Part shown: positions 36,858 through 44,664 of the stretch, in pieces
Layout: each line of letters starts with the position of its first letter
How positions within the stretch are numbered: the stretch's first letter is position 1
Source: Natrinema versiforme JCM 10478
Lineage (GTDB): Archaea; Halobacteriota; Halobacteria; Halobacteriales; Natrialbaceae
Direction of reading: 5' to 3'
NCBI RefSeq assembly: GCF_000337195.1
Contig: NZ_AOID01000045.1
Location: forward strand, 62,001 to 126,000
DNA length: 64,000 nt
Translations under genes and position numbers: made by a program
Notes under the pieces: model-generated
What the model saw: the letters and a program-made list of their open reading frames with translations, nothing else
What the model was told of the DNA's origin: nothing
The model's database searches: none

Positions 36858-37873
36858 TGCCACATCAGTGTACGAACTGCGGCCGAACGTTCGCCGACGG
36901 CTCCAAGGAGATGCTGTCGGGCTGTCCCGACTGCGGCGGGAACAAGTTCCAGTTCGCGCCGACCACAACGGCCGCAGCCGAATCGTCCGCCGGAACCGCT
37001 GCCGATACCGACGACTCGGGATCGGCCGGGACCGCGAGTGCCGCGGCACAATCTTCGACCGCCGAGTCGGACGGCGTCGCGACGCGAGCCGCGGAGACGG
37101 TTCGCGACTGGGTGTCGTCCGATTCCGCGGACGAACCGACGGCCGACGCCGCCGAGCGATCGCGCTCGGACGACTCGACCGCGACGTCGGCAGCCGCACC
37201 GAACCAGTCGTGGCCCTCGAGCGAGGACGCCGCCGCTCCGGAGTCGGACACCTCGCCGGACGGCGAGTTCGACGAGTGGCCCGAGACGGCCCGGCGGCCC
37301 GAGGATCGATCCGGCTCGCCGGACGAGACGGCCGCCGACGCGCCGACTGAGGCGACGACCGACGATCGAACGCGGTCCGACGACGACTGGCCCGACCAAC
37401 CCTCGAGCGGGCCGACGACGACGATGGCGGACGACGAGAACTCGGCACAGGCAGATGCCCGGAGCACGGTCGTCCCCTCGGACGACCTCCCCTCCCACTC
37501 CGAGACGCCCGGTCGTGAGTCCGATCCGTCCAGTCGAAACGGAGCCGACCGCGATCCTGCAGCCGGGAGCGCCGTCGATGCACACGCCGAAGCCGAGACC
37601 GAAGCCGCAGTCGACACCGGTGTCGACGACCAGCCCCCGGACCACGGGCGCGTCGTCAGCGAACCGAGCGGACAGCGCCCGTCGATCGAGGAACTCCGGG
37701 CGGAGCTCAACGAGCAGTTCGAGAGCATCAAGATCGTTCGGCCGGGACAGTACGAACTCAACCTGATGGAACTCTACAACCGCGACGAGTACATCATCTC
37801 TCTGCAGGAAGACGGACGGTACGTGATCGACGTGCCGGATTCGTGGCACGCCGACGACGACGGCGAGGACTGA
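36857..37873 (+). CDS. Zinc-ribbon protein, origin-associated OapC-type
   Basis: 338 aa in three parts: an N-terminal zinc ribbon (CTNCGRTF ... CPDCGGNKF, four cysteines), a long Ser/Thr/Asp/Ala-rich disordered linker (about residues 40-255), and a conserved C-terminal block SIEELRAELNEQFESIKIVR ... PGQYELNLMELYNRDEYI. The C-terminal block probably mediates a protein contact. An ORB-like half box (37529-37544) lies in the linker-coding region. The gene ends the origin-side operon. Confidence 0.87.
   Translation: MPHQCTNCGRTFADGSKEMLSGCPDCGGNKFQFAPTTTAAAESSAGTAADTDDSGSAGTASAAAQSSTAESDGVATRAAETVRDWVSSDSADEPTADAAERSRSDDSTATSAAAPNQSWPSSEDAAAPESDTSPDGEFDEWPETARRPEDRSGSPDETAADAPTEATTDDRTRSDDDWPDQPSSGPTTTMADDENSAQADARSTVVPSDDLPSHSETPGRESDPSSRNGADRDPAAGSAVDAHAEAETEAAVDTGVDDQPPDHGRVVSEPSGQRPSIEELRAELNEQFESIKIVRPGQYELNLMELYNRDEYIISLQEDGRYVIDVPDSWHADDDGED
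37529..37544 (+). repeat. ORB-like half box inside the zinc-ribbon gene
   Basis: TCCAGTCGAAACGGAG matches the dyad part of the origin boxes but the G-string is broken. It lies in linker-coding sequence. Confidence 0.3.
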
Positions 37874-38216
37874 ATAGCCGGTCCGCGTCTCGCTCGTCAC
37901 CTGTCCCCCGTTTACCGTCTGTGACTCGCTCGCTGCTTGTCCGGTTCTTAGCGGTCGCCAGCATCCTCGCGAATACCTCGAGAAAACACCGGAGCGTTTC
38001 GACTGCGCTTCTCAGATGATCAATCGGGACAATCTCTCTCCGCAAACGTTTCTTTCCATACGAAATGACGGCCAGTTTGCATCGTCGGCTCCCCACTTCC
38101 GAGACTCGCTCGAGCACTCGAGTGCACACGAAGACAGCGCTCTCGTGGCAAACGGAGAGCGGGTACACCGAGCGGAGACAGATGGATTTAAGCGACGCGG
38201 AGACGACCCCACGCAC
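37874..38216. other. Intergenic spacer with promoter of a microprotein gene
   Basis: 343 bp with no supported gene. A GGATTTAAG element (38184-38192) is about 28 nt before the ATG at 38217. Confidence 0.45.
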
Positions 38217-38306
38217 ATGAGTACCGCAACCAAGGTCGTTCTCACCACGGTCGCCGCATCGGCGCTGCTGTCGATTCTGCTCGTCTTCCAGAACGCACTC
38301 GCCTGA
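38217..38306 (+). CDS. 29-aa single-helix membrane microprotein
   Basis: Begins MSTATKVVLTTVAASALLSI and ends LLVFQNALA; almost entirely one hydrophobic helix, with a lysine near the N terminus. A TATA-like element precedes it at leaderless spacing, and its TGA overlaps the next ATG (TGATG), so it is probably translated and coupled to the 261-aa gene. No known family recognised. Confidence 0.6.
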   Translation: MSTATKVVLTTVAASALLSILLVFQNALA

Positions 38307-39091
38307 TGTTCGAGGCGCGAGCGCTCTCGGACCGAGTCGAGGCCGTCCGCGAGGCTCGGGTCCCCGACGGACAGGTCCTCGACTGCGAGCGTGACTTCGA
38401 GACGCTGAACCCGGCGCTCGCCGAGGATCTCGGCCTCCTCGTCGACGCACTCGAGCCGGCGAGCTATCCCGCCGAGTGGCTCCCCGACGACGCCCCGACG
38501 CTGCTCGCCCGCTATGCCAGTTCGGATCTCACGATCGGGATGCCGGGCGACGGCAGTGTCGTCTGGACCCGACAGACCGAGCCGCCGGTCGTGCTGGTCA
38601 AACCGCGCGTCGAGGGGTCGCCGGAGGCCTTCGTCGACTTTCTGCTCGCCGAGGCGCTCGTCCAGGCCGACCTCGACCTCCCCGAACACTTCATCGGCTT
38701 CTTCGAGGAGTCGTACCGCGATCTCGACCGGGCGGTCGACCTCGACCCAACCGGCACCTATCAGGTCGCCGCGGCGCTGTACGACGGGTGGGTCGGACTC
38801 CAGACCCGCGAGGTCTTCGCGGACTGGCACGACGACCATCCCGAACTCGCCGACGCGTGGCAGGACGCGGGGACGCGACTCGAGGACCGCGTCTCGGGAC
38901 TCCCGCGTGCAGTCGCGCGCGGTGACACCGAGTTCGCGGACGCGACGGAACTCGCCTGTGCCGCGATCAAACACGCGATCGAACTGCCGGCTCCCTTCGC
39001 CGCGCTCGACACCGACGCCTATCTCGATCACGGCCCGGAGTACGCGATCCAGTGGGCCGAGAAAACGTTCGACTCGCTCGAGGACGCGTAG
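38306..39091 (+). CDS. Conserved haloarchaeal protein of unknown function
   Basis: 261-aa soluble acidic protein beginning MFEARALSDRVEAVREARVP. It is rich in predicted helix and contains conserved-looking stretches such as YPAEWLPDDAPTLLARYAS and FIGFFEESYRDLDRAVDLD. There is no catalytic motif I recognise. It is coupled to the preceding membrane microprotein by a TGATG overlap. Confidence 0.65.
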   Translation: MFEARALSDRVEAVREARVPDGQVLDCERDFETLNPALAEDLGLLVDALEPASYPAEWLPDDAPTLLARYASSDLTIGMPGDGSVVWTRQTEPPVVLVKPRVEGSPEAFVDFLLAEALVQADLDLPEHFIGFFEESYRDLDRAVDLDPTGTYQVAAALYDGWVGLQTREVFADWHDDHPELADAWQDAGTRLEDRVSGLPRAVARGDTEFADATELACAAIKHAIELPAPFAALDTDAYLDHGPEYAIQWAEKTFDSLEDA

Positions 39092-39211
39092 GCCGCCTCG
39101 TCCCAACTTGCCCTTCAACTGTTCTCACAGCTGTCCGCTCTCGAGTCGCTCCATCCTCGAGATCACAGTCTCGTATGCCACTGAAAACGGAAAACTGCGC
39201 TGCCGACCGGG

Positions 39212-39790
39212 TCAGAATTCGGCGTCGACGCTACCGTCTTCATCGAGGTCGATGATCCCGTCGAATAGGTCGCGGAACTCGTCGACGACTGCCTCGTCGT
39301 GGGGCTCTTCCGAGAGGTGGAAGAGGCCGACCGCGTCGTGGTCCGCAAGCAGTTCGAGAACCCGCTCGACGGCCTCGAGGGCCCGGTCGTCGCCGGCGTA
39401 GTAGGCGAGTTCGGTGACGGAGTCGATGCTGATGCGGAGTTTGCCGTCGTGGTCGTCGAGGAAGCCGTCGATGTGTTCGACGATGCCGTCGATGTCGTCG
39501 GGGGCGGCGACGTAGTGGACGGTATCCGAAGAGCGCCGCGAGTAGCCGCGTTCGATGCTGAGCGTGTCCAAGATTTCGGCACACTCCTCGTCGACGTCGT
39601 AGTACTCGAGTTTCTGTTTGACTTCGCGGGCGGTCGTTCGCGTGGAGACGACGAGGAAGCTGTCGGTATCGGTCTTAAAGAAATCGGTGTCGATGCGGTC
39701 GGTTTCACCGGTGCTCGGGTGTAAGAGGAGCACGCCGGTCCCGCCTGGTATCGTGTCCGGGGTGCCGTCTATTTCAAGCGTGTAATCCAT
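39212..39790 (-). CDS. Conserved haloarchaeal protein, RecA/KaiC-like fold without Walker A
   Basis: 192 aa, beginning MDYTLEIDGTPDTIPGGTGV. The sequence alternates strands and helices (GVLLLHPSTGETDRIDTDFF, TDSFLVVSTRTTAREVKQKL, LRISIDSVTELAYYAGDDRA), resembling the core of RecA/KaiC-type proteins, but there is no GxxxxGK motif, so ATP binding is not supported. A CTTAAG element (39820-39825) lies 30 nt upstream of its ATG. Function unknown. Confidence 0.65.
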   Translation of the reverse strand: MDYTLEIDGTPDTIPGGTGVLLLHPSTGETDRIDTDFFKTDTDSFLVVSTRTTAREVKQKLEYYDVDEECAEILDTLSIERGYSRRSSDTVHYVAAPDDIDGIVEHIDGFLDDHDGKLRISIDSVTELAYYAGDDRALEAVERVLELLADHDAVGLFHLSEEPHDEAVVDEFRDLFDGIIDLDEDGSVDAEF

Positions 39791-40120
39791 AGTGGCGTGA
39801 ACAACTTTGGGAACTCCCTTAAGCGTGCGGATGTCCGTTCCGACGGACGCGGCTGACGGTCGTCGTGGGAACTCCGGAAAGGGGAGGAAGGGTCTGAAAA
39901 ACTGGCGAGGGGTGGGACAGCGGACTCACCGAGCGTGACACGAAATCCGGATGCCCTCGGATTTCGGGTAGCGACGACCCTTCACCATCTAGTTTTTAGG
40001 CTAACCTAAAGTATCTGTCGGTGGTTCCCCGTCGAGTGAGAACGGTGGCCAGCGACTCGAGCGGTCGAGTAACGCGGCCGATGGGAACGCGTTTAGGCCC
40101 GCGGAGCCCATAGTTTCCGT
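39791..40120. promoter_or_regulatory. Divergent intergenic region with hairpin and iron-box-like palindrome
   Basis: 330 bp. Contains the promoter of the 192-aa gene, a hairpin with 9-bp arms CGAAATCCG/CGGATTTCG (39941-39966), the palindrome at 39995-40010, and a TTTAGG-type promoter element just before the methyltransferase ATG. No gene is supported. Confidence 0.5.
39995..40010. promoter_or_regulatory. DtxR/IdeR-type iron-box-like palindrome
   Basis: TTTAGGCTAACCTAAA has perfect 6-bp arms around CTAA and its right half equals the known IdeR half-site GGCTAACCTAA. It is 111 nt before the methyltransferase ATG and 205 nt before the divergent gene. Confidence 0.5.
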
Positions 40121-40801
40121 ATGAGCGTACGCGAGGAGTTCGACGACTGGGCGGCGAGCGGTCGCGACAGAGGAATGGAGGAACGCCACTGGCACACCGC
40201 AAAGCACGCGCTCGCGCGGCTGCCGGTTGAGTCCGGCGACACTGTGCTCGATCTCGGCTGCGGAAGCGGCTACGCCGGCCGAGCGCTCCGGGACACCAAG
40301 GGTGCCGGCCGGATCTACGGCCTCGACGGCTCGCCGGAGATGGCCCGCAACGCCGCGGGCTACACGGATGACCCGAACGTCGGCTACCTCGTCGGCGACT
40401 TCGACGAGTTGCCGTTCGAAGACGACTCGATCGACCACATCTGGAGCATGGAGGCGTTCTATTACGCCGCGGATCCCCACCACACGCTCGAGGAGATCGC
40501 CCGCGTCCTCCGACCCGGCGGCACGTTCTACTGCGCGGTCAATTATTACGAGGAAAACGTCCACTCCCACGAGTGGCAGGAGTTCATCGCGATCGAGATG
40601 ACCCGCTGGGACCGCCAGCAGTACCGCGAGGCCTTCCGCGACGCGGGGCTGGCCGTCGCCGAGCAGGACAACATTCCCGACCGAGAGATCACCATCCCCA
40701 GCGAGGCCGAGTTCCCCACCGAGGACTGGGACACCCGCGCGGACATGGTCGAACGCTACCGCGAGTTCGGGACGTTGCTCACCGTCGGCGTCGCTCCCTG
40801 A
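40121..40801 (+). CDS. Class I SAM-dependent methyltransferase
   Basis: 226-aa methyltransferase. Motif I is VLDLGCGSGYAGRAL (about residues 41-55); motif II region GRIYGLDGSPEMARNAA; motif IV VGDFDELPFEDDSIDHIWSM; EIARVLRPGGTFYCAV is the conserved post-motif helix. It looks like the UbiE/COQ5-type small-molecule methylases but lacks extra domains, so the substrate is open. The iron-box-like palindrome upstream may control it. Confidence 0.88.
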   Translation: MSVREEFDDWAASGRDRGMEERHWHTAKHALARLPVESGDTVLDLGCGSGYAGRALRDTKGAGRIYGLDGSPEMARNAAGYTDDPNVGYLVGDFDELPFEDDSIDHIWSMEAFYYAADPHHTLEEIARVLRPGGTFYCAVNYYEENVHSHEWQEFIAIEMTRWDRQQYREAFRDAGLAVAEQDNIPDREITIPSEAEFPTEDWDTRADMVERYREFGTLLTVGVAP

Positions 40802-40876
40802 ATTTTCGTCGCTCCACCACTCGCTTTCCTGTCTTTCGGTACCAGTCCGCTACTGGCGACTGTCATAGCAGCACAA

Positions 40877-40952
40877 ACCCCCTGGTTTCCACTCGAGCCA
40901 TCGATCCGTCGGGTACAGGCCGTAACGAGTCCGGTGGTTCGAGTCGAAACGG
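40877..40952. repeat. Inverted pair of ORB-like boxes between convergent genes
   Basis: Left box ACCCCCTGGTTTCCACTCGA (40877-40896) and right half box TTCGAGTCGAAACGG (40939-40953) face each other. The right one has no full G-string. They are about 5.4 kb from the main origin. Confidence 0.4.
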
Positions 40953-41018
40953 TCCTCGGTCACACGTGACCGGGAGTCACTCGAGCTGTCGTCTCGATCC
41001 CGCGGTCGATCGATCGCG

Positions 41019-41594
41019 TTAGTCGTCCCGTTCGCCGGCGGGAATCGTCACCTCGAGCCAGTTCTCCTCGGGCGGGAGCGGGCAGTCGAAGGTCTCGCTG
41101 TAGGCACAGAACGGGGAGTACGCGAGGTTGAAGTCGACGACGATCTCGTCGCCGTCCGCGAGGTCGTCCGTGGGCTCGAGTTCCATGTACCGGCCGCCCT
41201 GGTAGGTCTGTTGGCCCGTCGTCTTGTCGCGGAACGGGACGAACAGCGGCTGCTCGTTCGGGCTCTCCTGCTGGTAGGCCGCCAGCTCGAACGTGCCGTC
41301 TTCCAGGTCCTCGCTTTCGCGCTCGAGGTCGAACTCCAGCGTCGCGACGCGGAGGTAGCGCATCTCGCGGCCCGCGGTGGTGTCGATCGGGACGACCTCG
41401 GGCTCTTCGTGGACCCGCGCCGTCGCGGTCACGCGGTAGGTCGGGTCCGGCTCGAAGTAGTCGAGCCCCTCGAAGTCCGCGCGCTCTTCGGGCGGGATCG
41501 GCGACTGGGGATGGTCGGCGAAGAACTCGTCTTTCTCGGCGCGTTTCGACTCGAGTTCGTCGCGCCAGCGGTCGACATCGATGGAATCGCTCAT
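41019..41594 (-). CDS. DUF1684 family protein
   Basis: 191-aa cytoplasmic protein of the DUF1684 family. It begins MSDSIDVDRWRDELESKRAE and has the conserved KDEFFADHPQSPIPPEERAD, TTGQQTYQGGRYMELEP and FNLAYSPFCAYSETFDCPLP, the last with two cysteines. ATG at 41594 is chosen; ATG at 41603 would add three residues. The family's function is not established. Confidence 0.87.
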   Translation of the reverse strand: MSDSIDVDRWRDELESKRAEKDEFFADHPQSPIPPEERADFEGLDYFEPDPTYRVTATARVHEEPEVVPIDTTAGREMRYLRVATLEFDLERESEDLEDGTFELAAYQQESPNEQPLFVPFRDKTTGQQTYQGGRYMELEPTDDLADGDEIVVDFNLAYSPFCAYSETFDCPLPPEENWLEVTIPAGERDD

Positions 41595-41724
41595 ACCCGG
41601 CATACTCGACCGAGTGGGGAAGGGGTTGCGCTTCAGGCTCGAGCAGTCGGCGTACCGCGACAAAACAGGGTGTGTGATCGGTGGCTCGTTCTCGCCGGGT
41701 GATCGGGCGGCCGTTGCTCGGCCG

Positions 41725-41961
41725 TTAGTCCTCGATCGTGAGGATACCGTTTCGGGCCGAGACGGCGCTGGCCTCCGGCGGGAGTTCGAACTCGAACTGG
41801 TCGCCGTCCGCAATGATGATCGCGGTCGACCCGACGACGTCGACCGAGATGTCCGCGGCCGAGGTGCCGAAATCGACTCCGATGGTACTGCCGTCATCGT
41901 ATTCGAACGTGCGAACGACGACGTCTCGGTCGACGTTCTCGAGAGAGTGAGGGACCTTCAC
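41725..41961 (-). CDS. Small Hsp20-like haloarchaeal protein
   Basis: 78 aa, beginning MKVPHSLENVDRDVVVRTFE, composed of beta strands ending in VSARNGILTIED, which is like the last strands of small heat-shock proteins (the NGILTI motif). There is no N-terminal arm, so it would be a minimal alpha-crystallin-like domain. A TTTACTTAG element (reverse strand, about 41981-41989) is 24 nt upstream, giving a leaderless mRNA. Confidence 0.65.
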   Translation of the reverse strand: MKVPHSLENVDRDVVVRTFEYDDGSTIGVDFGTSAADISVDVVGSTAIIIADGDQFEFELPPEASAVSARNGILTIED

Positions 41962-42177
41962 ACGCGACCTAGGGACTCAGCTAAGTAAAGCATCACGCTG
42001 GCAGCAACCTGTCGGGCCGATCGAGCGGACGGACAGTCAGGGCGACAGGTGCAGTTCCGACCGGGATCGGCGACTCGCCTCGAGCGGTGGGGTGCAACCG
42101 CCGTCGTACAATCGGCCCCGACGTTTATCTCGGATGCCGCGGCCACTCCAGTCCGTCAACGCTATGACTGACCGACG

Positions 42178-44568
42178 ATGAGTACTGGCAGCATGACGGA
42201 CTGGCGGACGGTGTTCGGCCACACCCAGCCCTACGACCCGCAGGTCGACGGTATCGAGACGGCCATCGACGCCGGGCGAGAGGGCGGCTACACCGTCATC
42301 GAAGGGGCCTGTGGCACCGGGAAGACGATGATCGCGCTCACCGCGGGGATCGACCTCGTGCGCGACCCGGACACCGACTACGAGCGCGTGCTCGTGCTGA
42401 CGAGCGTCAAACAGCAGCTCCGCCAGTTCGAAACGGACCTCGAGACGATCAACGATAATCTGCCCGCCGACTGGGACCCGGTTTCGGGACTCACGCTCGT
42501 CGGGAAGGCCGACGTCTGTCCGTACAACCGTGAGAACGCGGCGGGGATCGACGACGGCAACGTCTACGACCGCTGTGAGACCCTGCGGGATCGCACCCGC
42601 GATCTCACCGGCGAGGGCGGCGACACGACGGCGAAGAACTTGGCCGCCCGCGCCCGGAGCCAGCAGATCGGGCTGGCCGACAGCGGCAGCCGGTCGAAGA
42701 ACACGTTCCTCGAGACCGCGGGCGAACCCACGCCGTACCCGCCGGACCTGCCGGAGTACGGCGAGGGCGGCCCCGTCGGGGCCGAAACCGAGTACTGTCC
42801 GTTCTACGCGCAGTACCTCGAGGATCTGCCCGAAGAGGAGGAAAACGGCTCGGTCGCGGAGGCGGTTCCCTACGATTTCACCGACGCGGGGATGGTCACG
42901 CCCGAGGAACTGGTCGCTCGCTCGGTCAAACACGGCACCTGTCCGCATTCGGTGATGGGGGCCGCCCTCGGCGAGGTCGAGGTCGTGATCGGCAACTACT
43001 ACCACGCGTTCGATCCTCGAACGGTCGGCTCCTTTACCGGCGCACTACTGGACGAGTCGACGTTCGTCGTCTGCGACGAGGCACACATGTTAGAGCCCCG
43101 CGTGCGCGATCTGGTCAGCGAAGGGGTCGCCGACCGCACCCTCCGGGACGCCGAGACCGAACTCTCGCGGGTCATCCAGCCGGTCAAATTCGAGCGCGAG
43201 GGTCGGCAGGCCGAAGGCGGCTCGAAGACCGCCGACGCTGACCTCGTCCGCGGGGAACTGAACGATAGCGACGTCACCTTCGAGGAACTCAATCGGACCC
43301 TCGAATTCGTCCAGGATCTCCGCGAGGAACTCGACCGGCGGGTCACCACACACCTCGACCGGAACTATCGGGGCTGGCAGTCGAATTTGAACGATCTCCG
43401 TGACGAGGAGATCCCGCTGCGCGATCCGGGTGAGCCCGCCGAAGACGAACTCACGGAGTGGGCGAAGAACGCGGGACACGGCGACGCGGAGTGGGTCCGC
43501 GCCGAGGCCGTCGGCGCGGTCGTCGAGCGGGTCTTGAACGAGGCCGAAGACGAGGACCGGACCCGCGCCGCGCCCGCCGTCGGCCGCGTGCTCGGCGAGT
43601 GGTACCGCCGCGGTCACACCGACTACTTCCGGGAGATCGAACTCGAGCGGACGTGGGACGACACCGAGCCACCCGATTCGTGGCGGCGGGCCTACAACGC
43701 CCGACTCGCCCTGCACAACTGCGTGCCAAGCGACGCGATCGGCGACCGGCTCGGGATGTTCGGCGGCGGGATTCTGATGAGCGCGACCCTCGAGCCGATG
43801 GACGCCTTCACCGAGGTGACCGGGCTCCAGTACCTCGCACGCGAGGAAGACCGGCCGGTCGTCGAGCGCCGATACGGGCTCCACTTCCCCGCGGAGAACC
43901 GCGAGAGCTTCGCCGTCGCCGCGCCGAAGTTCACCTATGACAACCGCGGCGCTCGAGACGAAGACACGCAGACGAGACGGTCCTACGCGAACGCGATCGA
44001 GAAGATCGCGGGGCTCCCCGGGAACGTCCTCGTCGGGATGCCGAGTTACGCCGAAGCCGAGTGGGTCGCTGGCGAACTCGAGGCCCGCGTCGATAAGCCG
44101 GTCCTGCTCGACGCCGCCAGCGACGACGAAACGACCCAGTCGCTCAAAGACGAGTTCTTCGACGGCGACGGGAAAGTGCTTGTCACGAGTCTGCGGGGCA
44201 CGCTAACCGAGGGAGTCGACTACAGCGGCGACCGCCTCGCCGCGGCCGTCGTCTGCGGCGTTCCGATCGTCAACACCTCGAGCCCGCGGACGAAGGCGGT
44301 TCGCCGGGCCTACGACGACGAGTTCGGCGACGGCTTCACCTACGCGCTGACGGTCCCCGCGGTGCGGAAGGCTCGGCAGGCGATCGGCCGCGTTATCCGC
44401 AGTCCCGAGGATGTCGGCGTTCGCGTCCTCCTCGACGAGCGCTACGCCCGCGATAGCTGGGACTCCGTTCGGCCGTACCTGCCCGAGGACAGCGAGTTCC
44501 AGCCGGTCAGCCCCGACATGCTCGACGTAGGTCTCGAGCGGTTCCGCTCGCGGCTCGCCTCGCAGTAG
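42178..44568 (+). CDS. XPD/DinG-type ATP-dependent DNA helicase with Fe-S cluster motif
   Basis: 796-aa superfamily 2 helicase. Walker A is EGACGTGKTMIAL, the Walker B box is VVCDEAHML (DEAH), and motif VI is RKARQAIGRVIRSPED. Four cysteines in the first part (VCPYNRE, YDRCE, EYCPFY, GTCPHS) match the Fe-S domain of XPD/Rad3. The middle (about residues 330-480) is longer and acidic. In archaea such proteins act in DNA repair, unwinding 5'-3'. A second ATG at 42193 is possible. A TTTATC promoter element lies at about 42124. Confidence 0.92.
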   Translation: MSTGSMTDWRTVFGHTQPYDPQVDGIETAIDAGREGGYTVIEGACGTGKTMIALTAGIDLVRDPDTDYERVLVLTSVKQQLRQFETDLETINDNLPADWDPVSGLTLVGKADVCPYNRENAAGIDDGNVYDRCETLRDRTRDLTGEGGDTTAKNLAARARSQQIGLADSGSRSKNTFLETAGEPTPYPPDLPEYGEGGPVGAETEYCPFYAQYLEDLPEEEENGSVAEAVPYDFTDAGMVTPEELVARSVKHGTCPHSVMGAALGEVEVVIGNYYHAFDPRTVGSFTGALLDESTFVVCDEAHMLEPRVRDLVSEGVADRTLRDAETELSRVIQPVKFEREGRQAEGGSKTADADLVRGELNDSDVTFEELNRTLEFVQDLREELDRRVTTHLDRNYRGWQSNLNDLRDEEIPLRDPGEPAEDELTEWAKNAGHGDAEWVRAEAVGAVVERVLNEAEDEDRTRAAPAVGRVLGEWYRRGHTDYFREIELERTWDDTEPPDSWRRAYNARLALHNCVPSDAIGDRLGMFGGGILMSATLEPMDAFTEVTGLQYLAREEDRPVVERRYGLHFPAENRESFAVAAPKFTYDNRGARDEDTQTRRSYANAIEKIAGLPGNVLVGMPSYAEAEWVAGELEARVDKPVLLDAASDDETTQSLKDEFFDGDGKVLVTSLRGTLTEGVDYSGDRLAAAVVCGVPIVNTSSPRTKAVRRAYDDEFGDGFTYALTVPAVRKARQAIGRVIRSPEDVGVRVLLDERYARDSWDSVRPYLPEDSEFQPVSPDMLDVGLERFRSRLASQ

Positions 44569-44664
44569 TGGGCATCGAACCGCGAGCCGGGTTTCGGGGC
44601 CGGATACAGCCGTCTCGAACCGGGGGCTTCAAGCGGGGCCGGCTGGGAATCTATCCTGGTAACT

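Noticed and set aside
37989-38011. Additional ORB at GCGTTTCGACTGCG
   Set aside because: No G-string on either side; only the short dyad part matches.
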